A stretch of 64,000 nucleotides of DNA from Actinoplanes regularis (GTDB taxonomy: Bacteria; Actinomycetota; Actinomycetes; Mycobacteriales; Micromonosporaceae): assembly GCF_900188005.1 (NCBI RefSeq), contig NZ_FZNR01000012.1, forward strand, positions 124,001 through 188,000. Direction: 5' to 3'. The position numbers were made by a program, and so were the translations under genes. The notes beneath the pieces were generated by a model that was given only the letters and a program-made list of their open reading frames with translations, ran no database searches and was not told the DNA's origin. Positions 16,090 to 24,972 of the stretch are shown piece by piece. The stretch's first letter is position 1. The number at the start of each line of letters is the position of its first letter.

Positions 16090-17406
16090 TTACAGCCCGC
16101 CGGTCGCCTTGAGCAGCAGGTAGACGTCCGCGACCCGGCTGGCGAAGGTGTCCGCGTCCGCGTCCACCACGGTCGCCCCGGAACGGTCCAGCACGTCACG
16201 CACCCGGTCCCGCTCGAACAGCACCCGCTCGGCGGCCGCCGCCGTGTGCACGTCCCCCGCCCTGGCCTTCACCGGCAGGGACGCCATCCGGGCCACCGCG
16301 GGGTCCCGGACGCCGGCCACGATCACCTTGTGCCGGGCGGCGAGCCGCGGCAGCACCGGCAGCAGCCCTTCGATCATCGGCGCGGTGTCCAGGGCGGTGA
16401 AGATGACGACCAGGGCACGCTTCCGGTCCCGGCGCAGCAGCTCCCGGCCCAGCAGCGAGAAGTCCGTCTCGACCAGCGCCGGTTCGAGCGATGCCATCGC
16501 GTCGATCAGCCGGGGTAGCTGCACCCGGTGTCCGCCGCCCTCGACCCGGGTCCGCACCGCGGCGTCCAGGGCGAGCAGGTCCACCCGGTCGTCGGCGCGG
16601 GCGGCCAGCACCGACAGCAGCAGGGCCGCGTCGATCGTCGCGTCCAGCCGGGGCGCGTCACCGACCCGGACCGCCGAGGTGCGCCCGGTGTCCAGCACGC
16701 AGTACACCCGCCGGTCGCGCTCCGGCCGCCAGGTACGCACGACCACGTCGTTGTGGCGGGCGCTGGCCCGCCAGTCGATCGACCGCACGTCGTCGCCGAT
16801 GACGTACTCGCGCAGCACGTCGAACTCGGTCCCGTGCCCGCGGCCCCGTGCCACCACGCTGCCGTCGAGCACGCGGATCCGGGCCAGCTTCTCCGGCAGG
16901 ATCCGCCGGGACGGGAAACGCGGCAGCACCCGCAGCGTCCACGGCGGGGTGACCTTCTCGTTCCAGCCCTGACGGCGCTGCCGGTAGGCGAGTCCGAGCG
17001 GCCCGCGCGAGCGCGGCGTGACCCGCGCCGCGAGCCGGTCCCCGTGCCGGGTCGGCGTCAGCGTGGTCGTGACCGTCTCCGAGGCGCCCGGCTCCAGCTC
17101 CAGCTCGTGCCGCGTCGATCCGGCCCCGGCCGACGGGACCCAGCTGTCGCGCAGGCTGAGCCGGACCAGCCGTCCGGACGTGTTGGTCACGGTCAGCACG
17201 GTCGTGGCGGTGTTGCCGAGCCAGACCGTACGGTCGCCGTCACGGCTGAGCCGCAGCCCGTCCAGCGGTCCCGCGATGATCAGGTCGATCAGCGCGAGCA
17301 CACTCACGACCAGCAGCACCCCGCCGACGGCGAGCCACGGCGCGGGCAGCAGCGCCGGCAGTGGCAGGCCGATCGCGAGCAGGACGGCGAAACGCCTGGT
17401 GATCAT
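16090..17406 (-). CDS. DUF58 protein (vWA-like), partner of MoxR ATPase
   Basis: 438 residues. Two N-terminal membrane helices (about 8-50), an immunoglobulin-like middle, then the DUF58 core: GHGTEFDVLREYVIGDDVR, SIDWRASARHNDVVVRTW. A vWA-like domain follows, with VLDTGRTSA where MIDAS proteins have DxSxS, so metal binding may be altered. MoxR-DUF58 pairs act as chaperone-adaptor systems for envelope or metal-dependent proteins. The ATG overlaps the stop of the MoxR gene by one base. It is the last gene of a five-gene minus-strand operon starting at 21200. Confidence 0.9.
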   Translation of the reverse strand: MITRRFAVLLAIGLPLPALLPAPWLAVGGVLLVVSVLALIDLIIAGPLDGLRLSRDGDRTVWLGNTATTVLTVTNTSGRLVRLSLRDSWVPSAGAGSTRHELELEPGASETVTTTLTPTRHGDRLAARVTPRSRGPLGLAYRQRRQGWNEKVTPPWTLRVLPRFPSRRILPEKLARIRVLDGSVVARGRGHGTEFDVLREYVIGDDVRSIDWRASARHNDVVVRTWRPERDRRVYCVLDTGRTSAVRVGDAPRLDATIDAALLLSVLAARADDRVDLLALDAAVRTRVEGGGHRVQLPRLIDAMASLEPALVETDFSLLGRELLRRDRKRALVVIFTALDTAPMIEGLLPVLPRLAARHKVIVAGVRDPAVARMASLPVKARAGDVHTAAAAERVLFERDRVRDVLDRSGATVVDADADTFASRVADVYLLLKATGGL

Positions 17407-18368
17407 CAGCGCGGCGCCGGCACCGCGGTCAGGACCGTGGCCAGCACCGACTCGACGGTGACCCCGTCCAGTTCGGCGTCGGCGCGCAGCCGGACCCGGT
17501 GCCGCAGGGTCGGCAGGGTGTAGCCCTTCACGTCATCCGGCACCACGTAGTCGCGCCCGTTCAGCCAGGCGTGCGCCTTGGCGACGGCGAGCAGGGCGGT
17601 CGCGCCGCGCGGGGAGGCACCCAGCTCCAGGGCCGGGGCGACCCGGGTGGCCCGGCACAGGTCCACGATGTAGGCGAGCACCTCGTCGCTGACCTGAACA
17701 CGCTGCACGGCGGCGCGCCCGGCGGCCAGGTCGGCGGCGCCGGCGACCGGGGTGACCCCGGCGGCCTTGAGGTCGCGCGGGTCGAATCCGTTGTGGTGGG
17801 CGCGCAGCACGTTCAGTTCGGCGTCGCGCTCCGGCAGCGGAACGCTCAGCTTGAGCAGGAACCGGTCGAGCTGCGCCTCCGGCAGCGGGTACGTTCCCTC
17901 GTACTCGATCGGGTTCTGGGTCGCGGCGACCAGGAACGGCTGCGGCAGCGGCCGGGGCGTGCCGTCCACGCTGACCTGGCGTTCCTCCATCGCCTCGAGG
18001 AGCGACGCCTGGGTCTTCGGCGGCGTACGGTTGATCTCGTCGGCGAGCAGCAGGTTGGTGAAGACCGGCCCGGCGCGGAAGTTGAACGCGGCGCTGCGCG
18101 CGTCGTAGACCAGCGAGCCGGTGACGTCACCGGGCATCAGGTCGGGGGTGAACTGCACCCGCTTGGTGTCCAGGTCCAGGGCGGTGGCCAGGGCGCGCAC
18201 CAGCAGCGTCTTGGCCACGCCGGGCACGCCCTCGAGGAGCACGTGGCCGCCGCAGAGCAGCGCCACGACAACGCCTCCAACGACCGCGTCCTGGCCGACG
18301 ACGGCCTTGCCGACCTCGGTGCGCAGCCGGCCCAGGGCGAGGCGGGCTTCTTGGGCGTCGGGGGTCAC
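17406..18368 (-). CDS. MoxR-family AAA+ ATPase
   Basis: 320 residues. Walker A GVPGVAKT (47-54), Walker B LLLADEIN (106-113), sensor-1 AATQNP, and the MoxR lid domain with ELGASPRGATALL. Members act as chaperones or regulators working with DUF58/vWA proteins, which is the gene directly downstream. It overlaps the DUF4350 gene upstream by 4 bases. Cytoplasmic. Confidence 0.95.
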   Translation of the reverse strand: MTPDAQEARLALGRLRTEVGKAVVGQDAVVGGVVVALLCGGHVLLEGVPGVAKTLLVRALATALDLDTKRVQFTPDLMPGDVTGSLVYDARSAAFNFRAGPVFTNLLLADEINRTPPKTQASLLEAMEERQVSVDGTPRPLPQPFLVAATQNPIEYEGTYPLPEAQLDRFLLKLSVPLPERDAELNVLRAHHNGFDPRDLKAAGVTPVAGAADLAAGRAAVQRVQVSDEVLAYIVDLCRATRVAPALELGASPRGATALLAVAKAHAWLNGRDYVVPDDVKGYTLPTLRHRVRLRADAELDGVTVESVLATVLTAVPAPR

Positions 18369-19675
18369 GACTGGTCTCCTTCAAATCCGGTGATCTCGCG
18401 TACCAGGTTCTGTACGGCTTCGGCGGCCGAGACCAGCTCGGCGTCCTTGTCGGGGTAGGAGTCGGCGAGGATCTCGCGCACCTCGTCCACGTCGCGCCCG
18501 GCGTGCTCGGCGAGGTCGGCGAGGGTGGCGTCGGCCGGCAGGCCGAGGTGGGCGGTGATCCGCCGGCGGGCCGCGGCGCGCAGGACGTCCAGCGAGGCGT
18601 CCCGGGCCCGGGCCCGCTGGTAGAGACGGGCGTGCCCGAGCATGGTCTCGTTCGCCGGGACCCGCGACGGCAGCGGTTCGGTGACCGGGGCGCCGAGTCG
18701 CCGCGCGGCCGCGACGGCCAGCGCCAGCAGGGCGAGCGCGAGCAGGGCGAGGGTCGCCCAGAGCGCGGACGGGAACGCCTCGGCGAGCGGGTTCGGCTCG
18801 CTCTGGCTCTGCGGCCGCTCGCGGGGCTCGCGGGTGATCTCGATCGGGCTGGCCGACTCCGACGCCGATTCGGAGATGGTCGGCAGGGTCTGCGGCGGGA
18901 TGGTCGGGGGCTGGGTGGTGGTGGGCGACGTGGTGGGCAGCGTCTCCCGGTGGTGCACGTCGAGCCAGACCACCCGGGAGGTCTGCGAGAGCAGGCCGGT
19001 GGCGAGGGCGGCGTTGCCGTGCTCGCCGCCGCGGTCGTTGCGGAACGGGTCCTCGGCCCCGACCACGGTGATCGTGACGCCGTCCTGGGCGACGGTCAGC
19101 AGGGAGCCGTCGTAGCAGGACGACGTGTTGACGGGGGTGTAACGCAGCCTGGCCACGGCGGCCGGGCCGGCGGCGGTCGCCACCGGGTCGGCGCAGCCCG
19201 GGCCGGTGACGGCGGTCGTCCACCGGTCGCCGCGTTGATCGATCGGCCAGTGGGTCGTGTTGATCGCCACGCTGGTCGGTGCGACCACGACGACCCGGGT
19301 GCCGGCGGGCAGCGCGGCGAACCGGCTCAGTCGCTCGACGTCGGCCAGCTCAGGCGTGGTGACGAACAGGGTGGCGGCCGGACCGCCGCTGTTCATCGAG
19401 GCCAGCGCGTCGGTCGTGGAGGTTTCCCGGGTCACGGTCACGCCCTGCCCCCGCAGCCGGTCGGCGAGTTGGCGGCCGCCGATGCCGGCGCTGCTGACCG
19501 GGGAGAGGAATTCCGCGTCGTCGGCATCCGGCCGCTCGACGGCGTGCACGATCAGGGTGCCGGTGACCAGGGTGAGCAGGACGGCGAACGGGATCGCCAC
19601 GCGCAGCCAGCGCCGGTCGCGCTTGGGCCTGGTCTTCGTGGTGGCGGGAGCCGGCTCGGACAGGGTGGTCGTCAC
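18365..19675 (-). CDS. DUF4350 membrane-anchored protein
   Basis: 436 residues. One N-terminal membrane helix (about 28-46, IPFAVLLTLVTGTLIVHAV), then a DUF4350 domain (about 70-235; SSAGIGGRQLADRLRGQGVT, TLFVTTPELADVERLSRF, GVTITVVGAEDPFRNDR), a Thr/Pro/Ser-rich linker (about 245-300), a second helix (WATLALLALALLALAVA), and a cytoplasmic helical tail. GTG at 19675 overlaps the upstream stop (GTGA). Role unknown; it always accompanies MoxR and DUF58 in actinobacteria, suggesting one membrane assembly. Confidence 0.85.
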   Translation of the reverse strand: MTTTLSEPAPATTKTRPKRDRRWLRVAIPFAVLLTLVTGTLIVHAVERPDADDAEFLSPVSSAGIGGRQLADRLRGQGVTVTRETSTTDALASMNSGGPAATLFVTTPELADVERLSRFAALPAGTRVVVVAPTSVAINTTHWPIDQRGDRWTTAVTGPGCADPVATAAGPAAVARLRYTPVNTSSCYDGSLLTVAQDGVTITVVGAEDPFRNDRGGEHGNAALATGLLSQTSRVVWLDVHHRETLPTTSPTTTQPPTIPPQTLPTISESASESASPIEITREPRERPQSQSEPNPLAEAFPSALWATLALLALALLALAVAAARRLGAPVTEPLPSRVPANETMLGHARLYQRARARDASLDVLRAAARRRITAHLGLPADATLADLAEHAGRDVDEVREILADSYPDKDAELVSAAEAVQNLVREITGFEGDQS

Positions 19676-20337
19676 CGCGGCCCTCCCTGCGGTCGAGTGA
19701 GAGCGGCACGGATCTCGGCGGTGAGCGTACGCATCCGGTCGTCGTGCCCGGACGACGCCTCCCGCCGCCCGTACCAGATCTCCGAGAAGATCTCGGTGGC
19801 ACCGCCCAGCGGCGCCCCGACGGCCGGGCGTCGCGCGCTGGCGTCCACGGTCAGCTCGGCGGGGGTGGTGCCGGGCTGCGGCGTGATCACGCCGGCCCGG
19901 GTGAGAACGATGACGGTCTCCCGCAGCCGCTCCCGGATCGCCTCGGCGTACCGGCCCTCGGCCGCGAGCCGGTCGGCCAGCGACAGGCTTTCCCGTGGCC
20001 CGACCGGTTCGAGATCGGCGACAACGGGCTCCGGAACGACCGCTGCGGGTTCCTTCCCGACCTTCGGCTTGCGGCGCCGGCGCAGCAGCCGTCGCCAATC
20101 GATCCGCAGGCGAGGGAACCGGAGGCGTGGGAGGCGGAACCGCGGGAACCGGAACCTCAGCCGCGGCATCCTCAACCGGCGTACCCTCCACCGGGGCAGC
20201 CGGCGCGGCACCCAGGCCGGGAACCAGTACCAGAGCGCCGCGACCAGCCCGGTCACCGCGATCAGGATCAGCAGCACGGTCTGCGCGGACAGCAGGTCGA
20301 AGAGTTTGCCGACGAGTTCGTCGTAGGTCCGGGTCAT
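19672..20337 (-). CDS. DUF4129 protein with an Arg/Phe/Pro-rich repeat
   Basis: 221 residues. One membrane helix (about 18-43, TVLLILIAVTGLVAALWYWF) is followed by a strongly basic stretch (about 45-92) made of repeated PRLRF/FPRFRLPRLR-like units ending RRLLRRRRKPK. The C-terminal DUF4129 domain (about 110-215) has RLAAEGRYAEAIRERLRETV and TEIFSEIWYGRREAS. The basic repeat next to the membrane could bind lipid head groups or nucleic acid. It overlaps both neighbours by 4 bases. Confidence 0.85.
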   Translation of the reverse strand: MTRTYDELVGKLFDLLSAQTVLLILIAVTGLVAALWYWFPAWVPRRLPRWRVRRLRMPRLRFRFPRFRLPRLRFPRLRIDWRRLLRRRRKPKVGKEPAAVVPEPVVADLEPVGPRESLSLADRLAAEGRYAEAIRERLRETVIVLTRAGVITPQPGTTPAELTVDASARRPAVGAPLGGATEIFSEIWYGRREASSGHDDRMRTLTAEIRAALTRPQGGPR

Positions 20338-21200
20338 CGGGCGGCCACCAGCGTCGCCGCCTCGTCCTCACCATGTGCCCGGCTGCGGTTCAGCGCGATG
20401 TCCAGCCCTTCAGTGCGGATCCGTACCTCGACCAGCAGCACCGCGTCCAGGCAGGCCAGCGCCGCGTAGGCGGCGGTGTTCGCCAGTCCCCAGGCGGCCG
20501 GGATCGCCCAGGCCAGCCAGGCGGCCCCGTCCACGTTCACGGTCAGCAGTCGGGCGACCATGATCCAGCCGAAGCCCAGCCCGACCCGGATCCCCAGCCA
20601 GGTCAGATAACCCACGATCCGGATCCGGCCGACGCGCATGCCGCCACGTCCGGCGAGCCGGACGGCGCGTAGCACCGCCAGGACCGGGTTACCGACCCGG
20701 TCCATCGCCAGCACCGGCGTGACCAGCCCGGTCAACGCGAACAGCGCGATCAGCCCGACCCCGCCGAAGTAGGCGGCGGGCCACGCCAGCGCGCCCAGCA
20801 GGACCGCGATCAGCAGCGCCCGCCCCAGCCGGACCCGGCGGAACAGCTCCCGGTGCCGGACCGTGACCCCCAGCAGCGCCGGCCCGGCGGCCGCCCCGGC
20901 GAACGCCCCGAGCAGGGTGATGATCCCGACCTCGATCGCCAGCCCGGTCGCGGTGATCCGCCACCACTCGCCGAGGACCCACTCGTCAGGCTGGTAGAAC
21001 GGCGGGTACAGCGGAACCGCCGCCCGTAGCCGGCTGAGCAGCACCTGTTCCCCCGCCGCCAGCACCGCCGCCATGATCAGCAGCGGCAGCGCACGCTGCC
21101 GTAACAGTGCCACCGCACTGTCCAGCGACTCCCCCGCGGTCGTCGCCCGCAACGGCAGGATCGCCGTTTGCCGGCGCGATCCCGCCGCTTCTCCCCGCAT
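20334..21200 (-). CDS. Multi-pass membrane protein, first gene of the MoxR operon
   Basis: 288 residues with about six membrane helices (ALPLLIMAAVLAAGEQVLL, IEVGIITLLGAFAGAAAG, LLIAVLLGALAWPAAYFGGV, and others). It resembles the membrane proteins that open actinobacterial MoxR-DUF58-DUF4350 operons; no enzymatic motif is visible. ATG at 21200 is used; ATG at 21209 is also in frame. The stop overlaps the DUF4129 start (ATGA). Confidence 0.75.
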   Translation of the reverse strand: MRGEAAGSRRQTAILPLRATTAGESLDSAVALLRQRALPLLIMAAVLAAGEQVLLSRLRAAVPLYPPFYQPDEWVLGEWWRITATGLAIEVGIITLLGAFAGAAAGPALLGVTVRHRELFRRVRLGRALLIAVLLGALAWPAAYFGGVGLIALFALTGLVTPVLAMDRVGNPVLAVLRAVRLAGRGGMRVGRIRIVGYLTWLGIRVGLGFGWIMVARLLTVNVDGAAWLAWAIPAAWGLANTAAYAALACLDAVLLVEVRIRTEGLDIALNRSRAHGEDEAATLVAAR

Positions 21201-21307
21201 GGCGGGCATCCTAGAAGACCGGTCCGACACCTTTGATCGAGGCCCATGCCCACCCCGAAGATCCACAGGGAGTATCGGAGCCCCGCCGGCGCCACGAGCC
21301 GTCGAGG

Positions 21308-22021
21308 CTAGGCGGTCCAGTAGGCGTGCAGGCGTACGTTCCCGCGCGGCCACCCGCGATCGTGGATCAGGTGGGCACGCACCTTCTGGCAGGTCCGGGC
21401 CTCGCCCGCGACGTACGCGAATCCGGGCTCGTCGGGCAGCCGCAGGGCTTTCAGCGCGCCGAGCAGGGCCGGCGACGACGCGGCGCTGGCACCGTTGCGG
21501 TACGCCCAGTCCAGCTCCGCGCCCCGCGGCATCTCCGGCCGGTCGTCGGGTGTGTCCACCTCGATCACCCCGTAGACCGGCGCGCCGACGGGCACGGCCC
21601 GGGCGATCGCCCCCATCGCCACGGAGCCCGTCTCCTCGCCCACGACCAGGTGGTAGGGGGCTTCCGGCCGTACCACCAGACGTCCTTCCGGCGGGGTGAC
21701 CGCGACCTCGTCGCCGGCCTGGACCGACGCCGCCCATCTCGCCCCCGGCCCGTCATGACCGTGCGTGACCACCCGCAGCTCCAGGGAGCCCCGCGGGTCG
21801 TAGTCCCAGATCGTGTAGCTGCGCCACCCCTTCCGCAGCGCCTCGATCAGCCCGGACGGCGAGCCGGGCAGCACGTTGAGATGCTGTCCCGGCGCCCACG
21901 AGAGGTCCCGCAGCGCCGGCCCGCTCACCCCGATCTGCACCATCGACGGTGTCACCGGCGTGACCGCGCTGACCGTTGCGCGCCGCACCATCCGATCGAG
22001 CAGCCCAGGCATTCCCATCAC
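21308..22021 (-). CDS. Siderophore-interacting protein (FAD ferric-siderophore reductase)
   Basis: 237 residues. The FAD-binding barrel carries the RxYT motif (W-RSYT-IWDYD) and a PGQHLNVLPGSP loop. The C-terminal SIP domain has HLVVGEETGSVAMGAIARAVP, PEFAYVAGE-like GFAYVAGEARTCQKVRAHL and a terminal HAYW. These proteins release iron from imported ferric siderophores using NAD(P)H and FAD. It is divergent from a TetR-family regulator, with a perfect 14-bp palindrome in between, so it is probably the regulator's target rather than, or in addition to, being iron-controlled. No IdeR-like box is visible. Confidence 0.88.
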   Translation of the reverse strand: MMGMPGLLDRMVRRATVSAVTPVTPSMVQIGVSGPALRDLSWAPGQHLNVLPGSPSGLIEALRKGWRSYTIWDYDPRGSLELRVVTHGHDGPGARWAASVQAGDEVAVTPPEGRLVVRPEAPYHLVVGEETGSVAMGAIARAVPVGAPVYGVIEVDTPDDRPEMPRGAELDWAYRNGASAASSPALLGALKALRLPDEPGFAYVAGEARTCQKVRAHLIHDRGWPRGNVRLHAYWTA

Positions 22022-22051
22022 CTCAAATATCCGCAGGTCATGGCATGATTA

Positions 22052-22065
22052 TGAGCAATTGCTCA
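22052..22065. promoter_or_regulatory. TetR-type operator
   Basis: TGAGCAATTGCTCA is a perfect 14-bp palindrome midway between the divergent SIP and TetR genes. TGAGC half-sites are common in TetR-family operators. Likely bound by the product of 22106-22714 to control both genes. Confidence 0.75.
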
Positions 22066-22105
22066 CATCCTCCGCTACTCGCTTTCCGGCCGCACAGGAG
22101 CCTCG

Positions 22106-22714
22106 ATGACGCCCGATGACAAGCAGCTGCAACCACGGAAAACGCCCCGCCAGGTGCGTGCCGAGCTGACCCGGCGGCGGATCCTGACCGCGGCTGCTCA
22201 CGTTTTCGCGGAGCAGGGCTACGCGGCCGGCACCACGAATCGGATCGCCGAACGTGCGGGCGTGTCGATCGGCTCGCTGTACCAGTACTTCCCGGGCAAG
22301 GACGCGATCCTGGTCGCGCTGCTCGGCGAGCACCTGGCCCAGGAGACACCGGACCTGGCCGAGTTCTCCGCGTCGCCGCTGGCCGACGCGGTCCGCGCGA
22401 TGGTCCACGCCGCCGTCCACAGCCACAGCGGCGACCCGGAGCTGCTGGGCGTGCTGATGCAGCAGGCGCTGCGCTGGCCGGAAATCATGCCGATGATGGC
22501 CGAGTTGCAGCGGCAGCGCGCCGCGGAGGTCCACGCCTTCCTCGACCGGCACCCGGAGGTCGACGTCGCGGACCCCGCCATCGCCGCGAACCTGGTGGTC
22601 ACCACGGTCGGCGTGGTCACACACTGGCTGACCGCCGCGCCCGCCGCCCTCGACCCGGTGTCCCTCGAGGACGAGATGACCACGATGCTGACCCGCTACC
22701 TCACCGGCCGCTGA
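22106..22714 (+). CDS. TetR-family transcriptional regulator
   Basis: 202 residues. HTH at about residues 15-60: RRRILTAAAHVFAEQGYAAG, TTNRIAERAGVSIGSLYQYF. The C-terminal ligand domain is helical and gives no specific ligand. ATG at 22106 with aggag 5 bases upstream. It probably represses itself and the siderophore-interacting gene through the palindrome at 22052. Confidence 0.92.
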   Translation: MTPDDKQLQPRKTPRQVRAELTRRRILTAAAHVFAEQGYAAGTTNRIAERAGVSIGSLYQYFPGKDAILVALLGEHLAQETPDLAEFSASPLADAVRAMVHAAVHSHSGDPELLGVLMQQALRWPEIMPMMAELQRQRAAEVHAFLDRHPEVDVADPAIAANLVVTTVGVVTHWLTAAPAALDPVSLEDEMTTMLTRYLTGR

Positions 22715-22795
22715 CGGTCCAGCCACGTGCTACCTCGCTGAACAGCCCATCCGAGTGTCGGTAGCCAGGATGACCCCGAGCGAGGCATCGTCGAG

Positions 22796-22815
22796 CGATA
22801 ACAGAATCGTTATCG
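22796..22815. promoter_or_regulatory. Orphan dyad in front of a broken HTH gene
   Basis: cgataac-(agaatc)-gttatcg, a perfect 7-bp inverted repeat with a 6-bp spacer, ends 7 bp before the ATG of the HTH remnant. Position and form fit an autoregulatory operator of an XRE/HigA-type antitoxin. Confidence 0.5.
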
Positions 22816-22822
22816 TCGTCGC

Positions 22823-23000
22823 ATGGCTGGGAAGGTCGTCACGAATCCGGAGGCGGAGTCTGCGACAGCCCGCGATCGCCCGCTTGGAGAAAGGTGAGGA
22901 TTCCCCGGGCCTGGCGACCCTGGCAAGGCTTACCCGGGCCACCGGCCTGACCTTCCGGGTCGACATCGCCAACGGGTCCGCCGGCCTGGTCGCGGTCTGA
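22823..23000 (+). pseudogene. Remnant of an XRE/HigA-like HTH gene with an internal deletion
   Basis: The ATG at 22823 opens a reading frame MAGKVVTNPEAESATARDR that looks like the N-terminus of XRE/HigA-like antitoxins but stops after 24 codons. In another frame the DNA continues as RQPAIARLEKGEDSPGLATL, then ARLTRATGLTFRVDIANG to a TGA at 22998, the classic second half of an XRE HTH domain. The first HTH helices are missing, so a deletion with frame loss is likely. No RelE/HigB-type toxin gene is next to it. Confidence 0.6.
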
Positions 23001-23138
23001 CGACGCTGATCCTCAGCCACCGAGGACGGTGGTGAAGCGACATCTCGCCGCCGAGCCGGTCATCAAGGGCGTGGACCAGACGTGGTGTGGGTAACAGCGC
23101 ACGGTACGCTGCTCCGACTCGAAACGGGCTGGAGTGGC

Positions 23139-23900
23139 ATGGAACCGAAGCTGGTACTGCTCGATCTGGACGGCACGCTGCACGAACGCGGCAAAGCCGT
23201 GCCGGGTGCGGCCGGTGCCGTGGTCAAGCTGAGGCGGGCCGGGCACACCGTCCGGGTCTTCACCAACACCGACTCGCAGGCCGAGGCGACCCTGGTCGCG
23301 CGCATCCGCCGGTCCGGCATCCCGGTTGCGCTGGGTGAGGTCTTCACCCCGGTGGTCGCCGCGAAACGGATCCTCCCGCCGGACGCCCGCGTCCTGGTCC
23401 TGGCGGACCGGGCGGTCCGTGACGACCTGGCCACCCACGCCCGGCTGGCCGGCCCGGCCGAGGCCACGCACGTGGTGATCGGCGACTGTCGACAGAGCCT
23501 GTCGTACCAGGGCCTGGACGCCGCGTTCCGCGCGGTCCGGGCCGGCGCGGAGCTCCTGGCCTTCCAGCACGGCCCGTATTTCCGCGCCGCCGACGGCGAC
23601 CACCTGGACACCGGCGCGATCGTCGCGGCGATCGAGTTCGCCGCCGGTAAGACGGCCCGCATCCTGGGCAAACCCAGCCCGGACTTCCTGCGCCTGGCCG
23701 CCCGTGACACCCCGGGCGCGTTGTGGGTGGTGGGCGACGACCGCACCACGGACATCCTGATGGCCAACGAGGCCGGGGCGACCGCCGTTCAGGTCCGCAC
23801 CGGCAAGTACACCGACCAGGCCCAGTCGGACGACCTGCCCCAGCCCACCCACACGATCGACTCCGTCGCCGACCTCCCGGCCCTGCTCGCTCTCGGCTGA
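23139..23900 (+). CDS. HAD-superfamily phosphatase, NagD/LHPP-like
   Basis: 253 residues. Motif I LLDLDGTLHERG (nucleophile Asp and second Asp), motif II VFTNTDS, motif III Lys in LGKPSPDFL, motif IV VVGDDRTTDILMANEAGA. The long C2 cap between motifs II and III is that of NagD-type phosphatases. The substrate is not predictable. ATG at 23139 was chosen for the ggag four bases before it and because motif I follows directly. Convergent with the RidA gene. Confidence 0.88.
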   Translation: MEPKLVLLDLDGTLHERGKAVPGAAGAVVKLRRAGHTVRVFTNTDSQAEATLVARIRRSGIPVALGEVFTPVVAAKRILPPDARVLVLADRAVRDDLATHARLAGPAEATHVVIGDCRQSLSYQGLDAAFRAVRAGAELLAFQHGPYFRAADGDHLDTGAIVAAIEFAAGKTARILGKPSPDFLRLAARDTPGALWVVGDDRTTDILMANEAGATAVQVRTGKYTDQAQSDDLPQPTHTIDSVADLPALLALG

Positions 23901-23913
23901 ACCGGGAGGTTGG

Positions 23914-24318
23914 TCAGCCGGCCAGCGCGGCGGTGAGGTCGACCTCGACGAGCTGGCCGGTGTAGCCGAGCGAGGCCACGCCCACCAGCGTGCTGGCGGT
24001 GGTGAAGGCCGGCGCCAGCGGGGACTCGTTGAGCTGGTCCCAGACCGCGGCCAGGACCGCGGGCTCCGGGCTGACCACGTAGATGACCGAGCGGACCACG
24101 TCGTCCGGAGTCGCGCCGGCGGCGGTCAGGACGGCCAGGCAGTTGGCGATCACCTGGGCGGTCTGGGAGGTGTAGTCGCCGGGCCCGCCGACCACCTTGC
24201 CGGACAGGTCCAGCGGGCACTGGCCGGCGAGGTGGGCCAGGCGACCGGCCGTGGAGATGGTCACGTGGCTGTACCCAGCCGTCTCGTGGACCGTGTCGGG
24301 GTTGAGCTTGGAAATCAT
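23914..24318 (-). CDS. RidA/YjgF-family protein
   Basis: 134 residues, a full RidA-like domain: HLAGQCPLDLSGKVVGG, QTAQVIANCLAVLTAAGATP, DDVVRSVIYVV. RidA proteins hydrolyse reactive enamines/imines; the key Arg near the C-terminus of true RidA is not obvious here (PAFTTASTLVGVASLGYTGQ), so it may belong to another Rid subgroup. Its ATG overlaps the stop of the DUF402 gene (ATGA), showing a two-gene unit. Confidence 0.85.
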   Translation of the reverse strand: MISKLNPDTVHETAGYSHVTISTAGRLAHLAGQCPLDLSGKVVGGPGDYTSQTAQVIANCLAVLTAAGATPDDVVRSVIYVVSPEPAVLAAVWDQLNESPLAPAFTTASTLVGVASLGYTGQLVEVDLTAALAG

Positions 24319-24929
24319 CGGTCGAGCGCTCCTGGTTCGAAACGGGGCAGCGGCCAGCCCGGATCCGGGCGGAAGCCGGTGTGCGTATCGTCGAACGGGA
24401 ACGCGCCGGAGTCGATCAATTTTGTCAGCCGGTCGGCCTCCGCCTGGATCTCCGCGGCCCCGGCGCTGTCGAAGTAGAGCGGGTGGCCGATGAACTCGGC
24501 GAACTCGTCGGTGTCCTTCCACTCCCACCGGCGGTCCGGCGTCGCCACGATGTCCAGCACCAGGTCGGTCGTCTCGACGCCGTCGGCCTGCCGCTCGTAC
24601 GGCTTCTCCAGGTTCACGTACCAGCCGGTGAAGACACCGCCCTGGAAGAACCACCACACCGAGTAGCCGGCGCCGGGCGGCATCAGGATCAGTACGTTGT
24701 TCCCCCGCCACGTGTGCAGTTTCAGCTTCGGGTCCCGCATCCGGTCCGGGCTGATGTCGTGCGTCGTCTTACCGTCCACGTCGATCAGCCGGGCGAACTC
24801 GCCGCCCTCGGGCGCCCACAGCAGCAGCCCCGCGTCGTCGTCGCGCAGGACGCGCATCGGCTGCGCCCAGGTCCGCCACGGCCCCCGCCGATAGCGCCGC
24901 ACCACGGTCTGCCCCACCTCGAATCGCAT
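24315..24929 (-). CDS. DUF402 protein (FomD/Ntdp-like nucleotide hydrolase fold)
   Basis: 204 residues. The DUF402 core is clear: WWFFQGGVFTGWYVNLEKPY, TTDLVLDIVATPDRRWEWKD, DEFAEFIGHPLYFD. Known relatives are FomD, which hydrolyses a CMP-linked phosphonate, and Staphylococcus nucleoside tri/diphosphatase; both use metal bound by Asp/Glu in this core. The natural substrate here is unknown. Coupled to the RidA gene by a 4-base overlap. Confidence 0.85.
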   Translation of the reverse strand: MRFEVGQTVVRRYRRGPWRTWAQPMRVLRDDDAGLLLWAPEGGEFARLIDVDGKTTHDISPDRMRDPKLKLHTWRGNNVLILMPPGAGYSVWWFFQGGVFTGWYVNLEKPYERQADGVETTDLVLDIVATPDRRWEWKDTDEFAEFIGHPLYFDSAGAAEIQAEADRLTKLIDSGAFPFDDTHTGFRPDPGWPLPRFEPGALDR

Positions 24930-24972
24930 CGCCGCAGACTACTTGCGCCGCACGTGAGCCGGCGGACCGCCG

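Noticed and set aside
22755..22822. Upstream extension of the HTH remnant
   Set aside because: The extra residues do not resemble an HTH N-terminus and the region holds the dyad; treated as non-coding.
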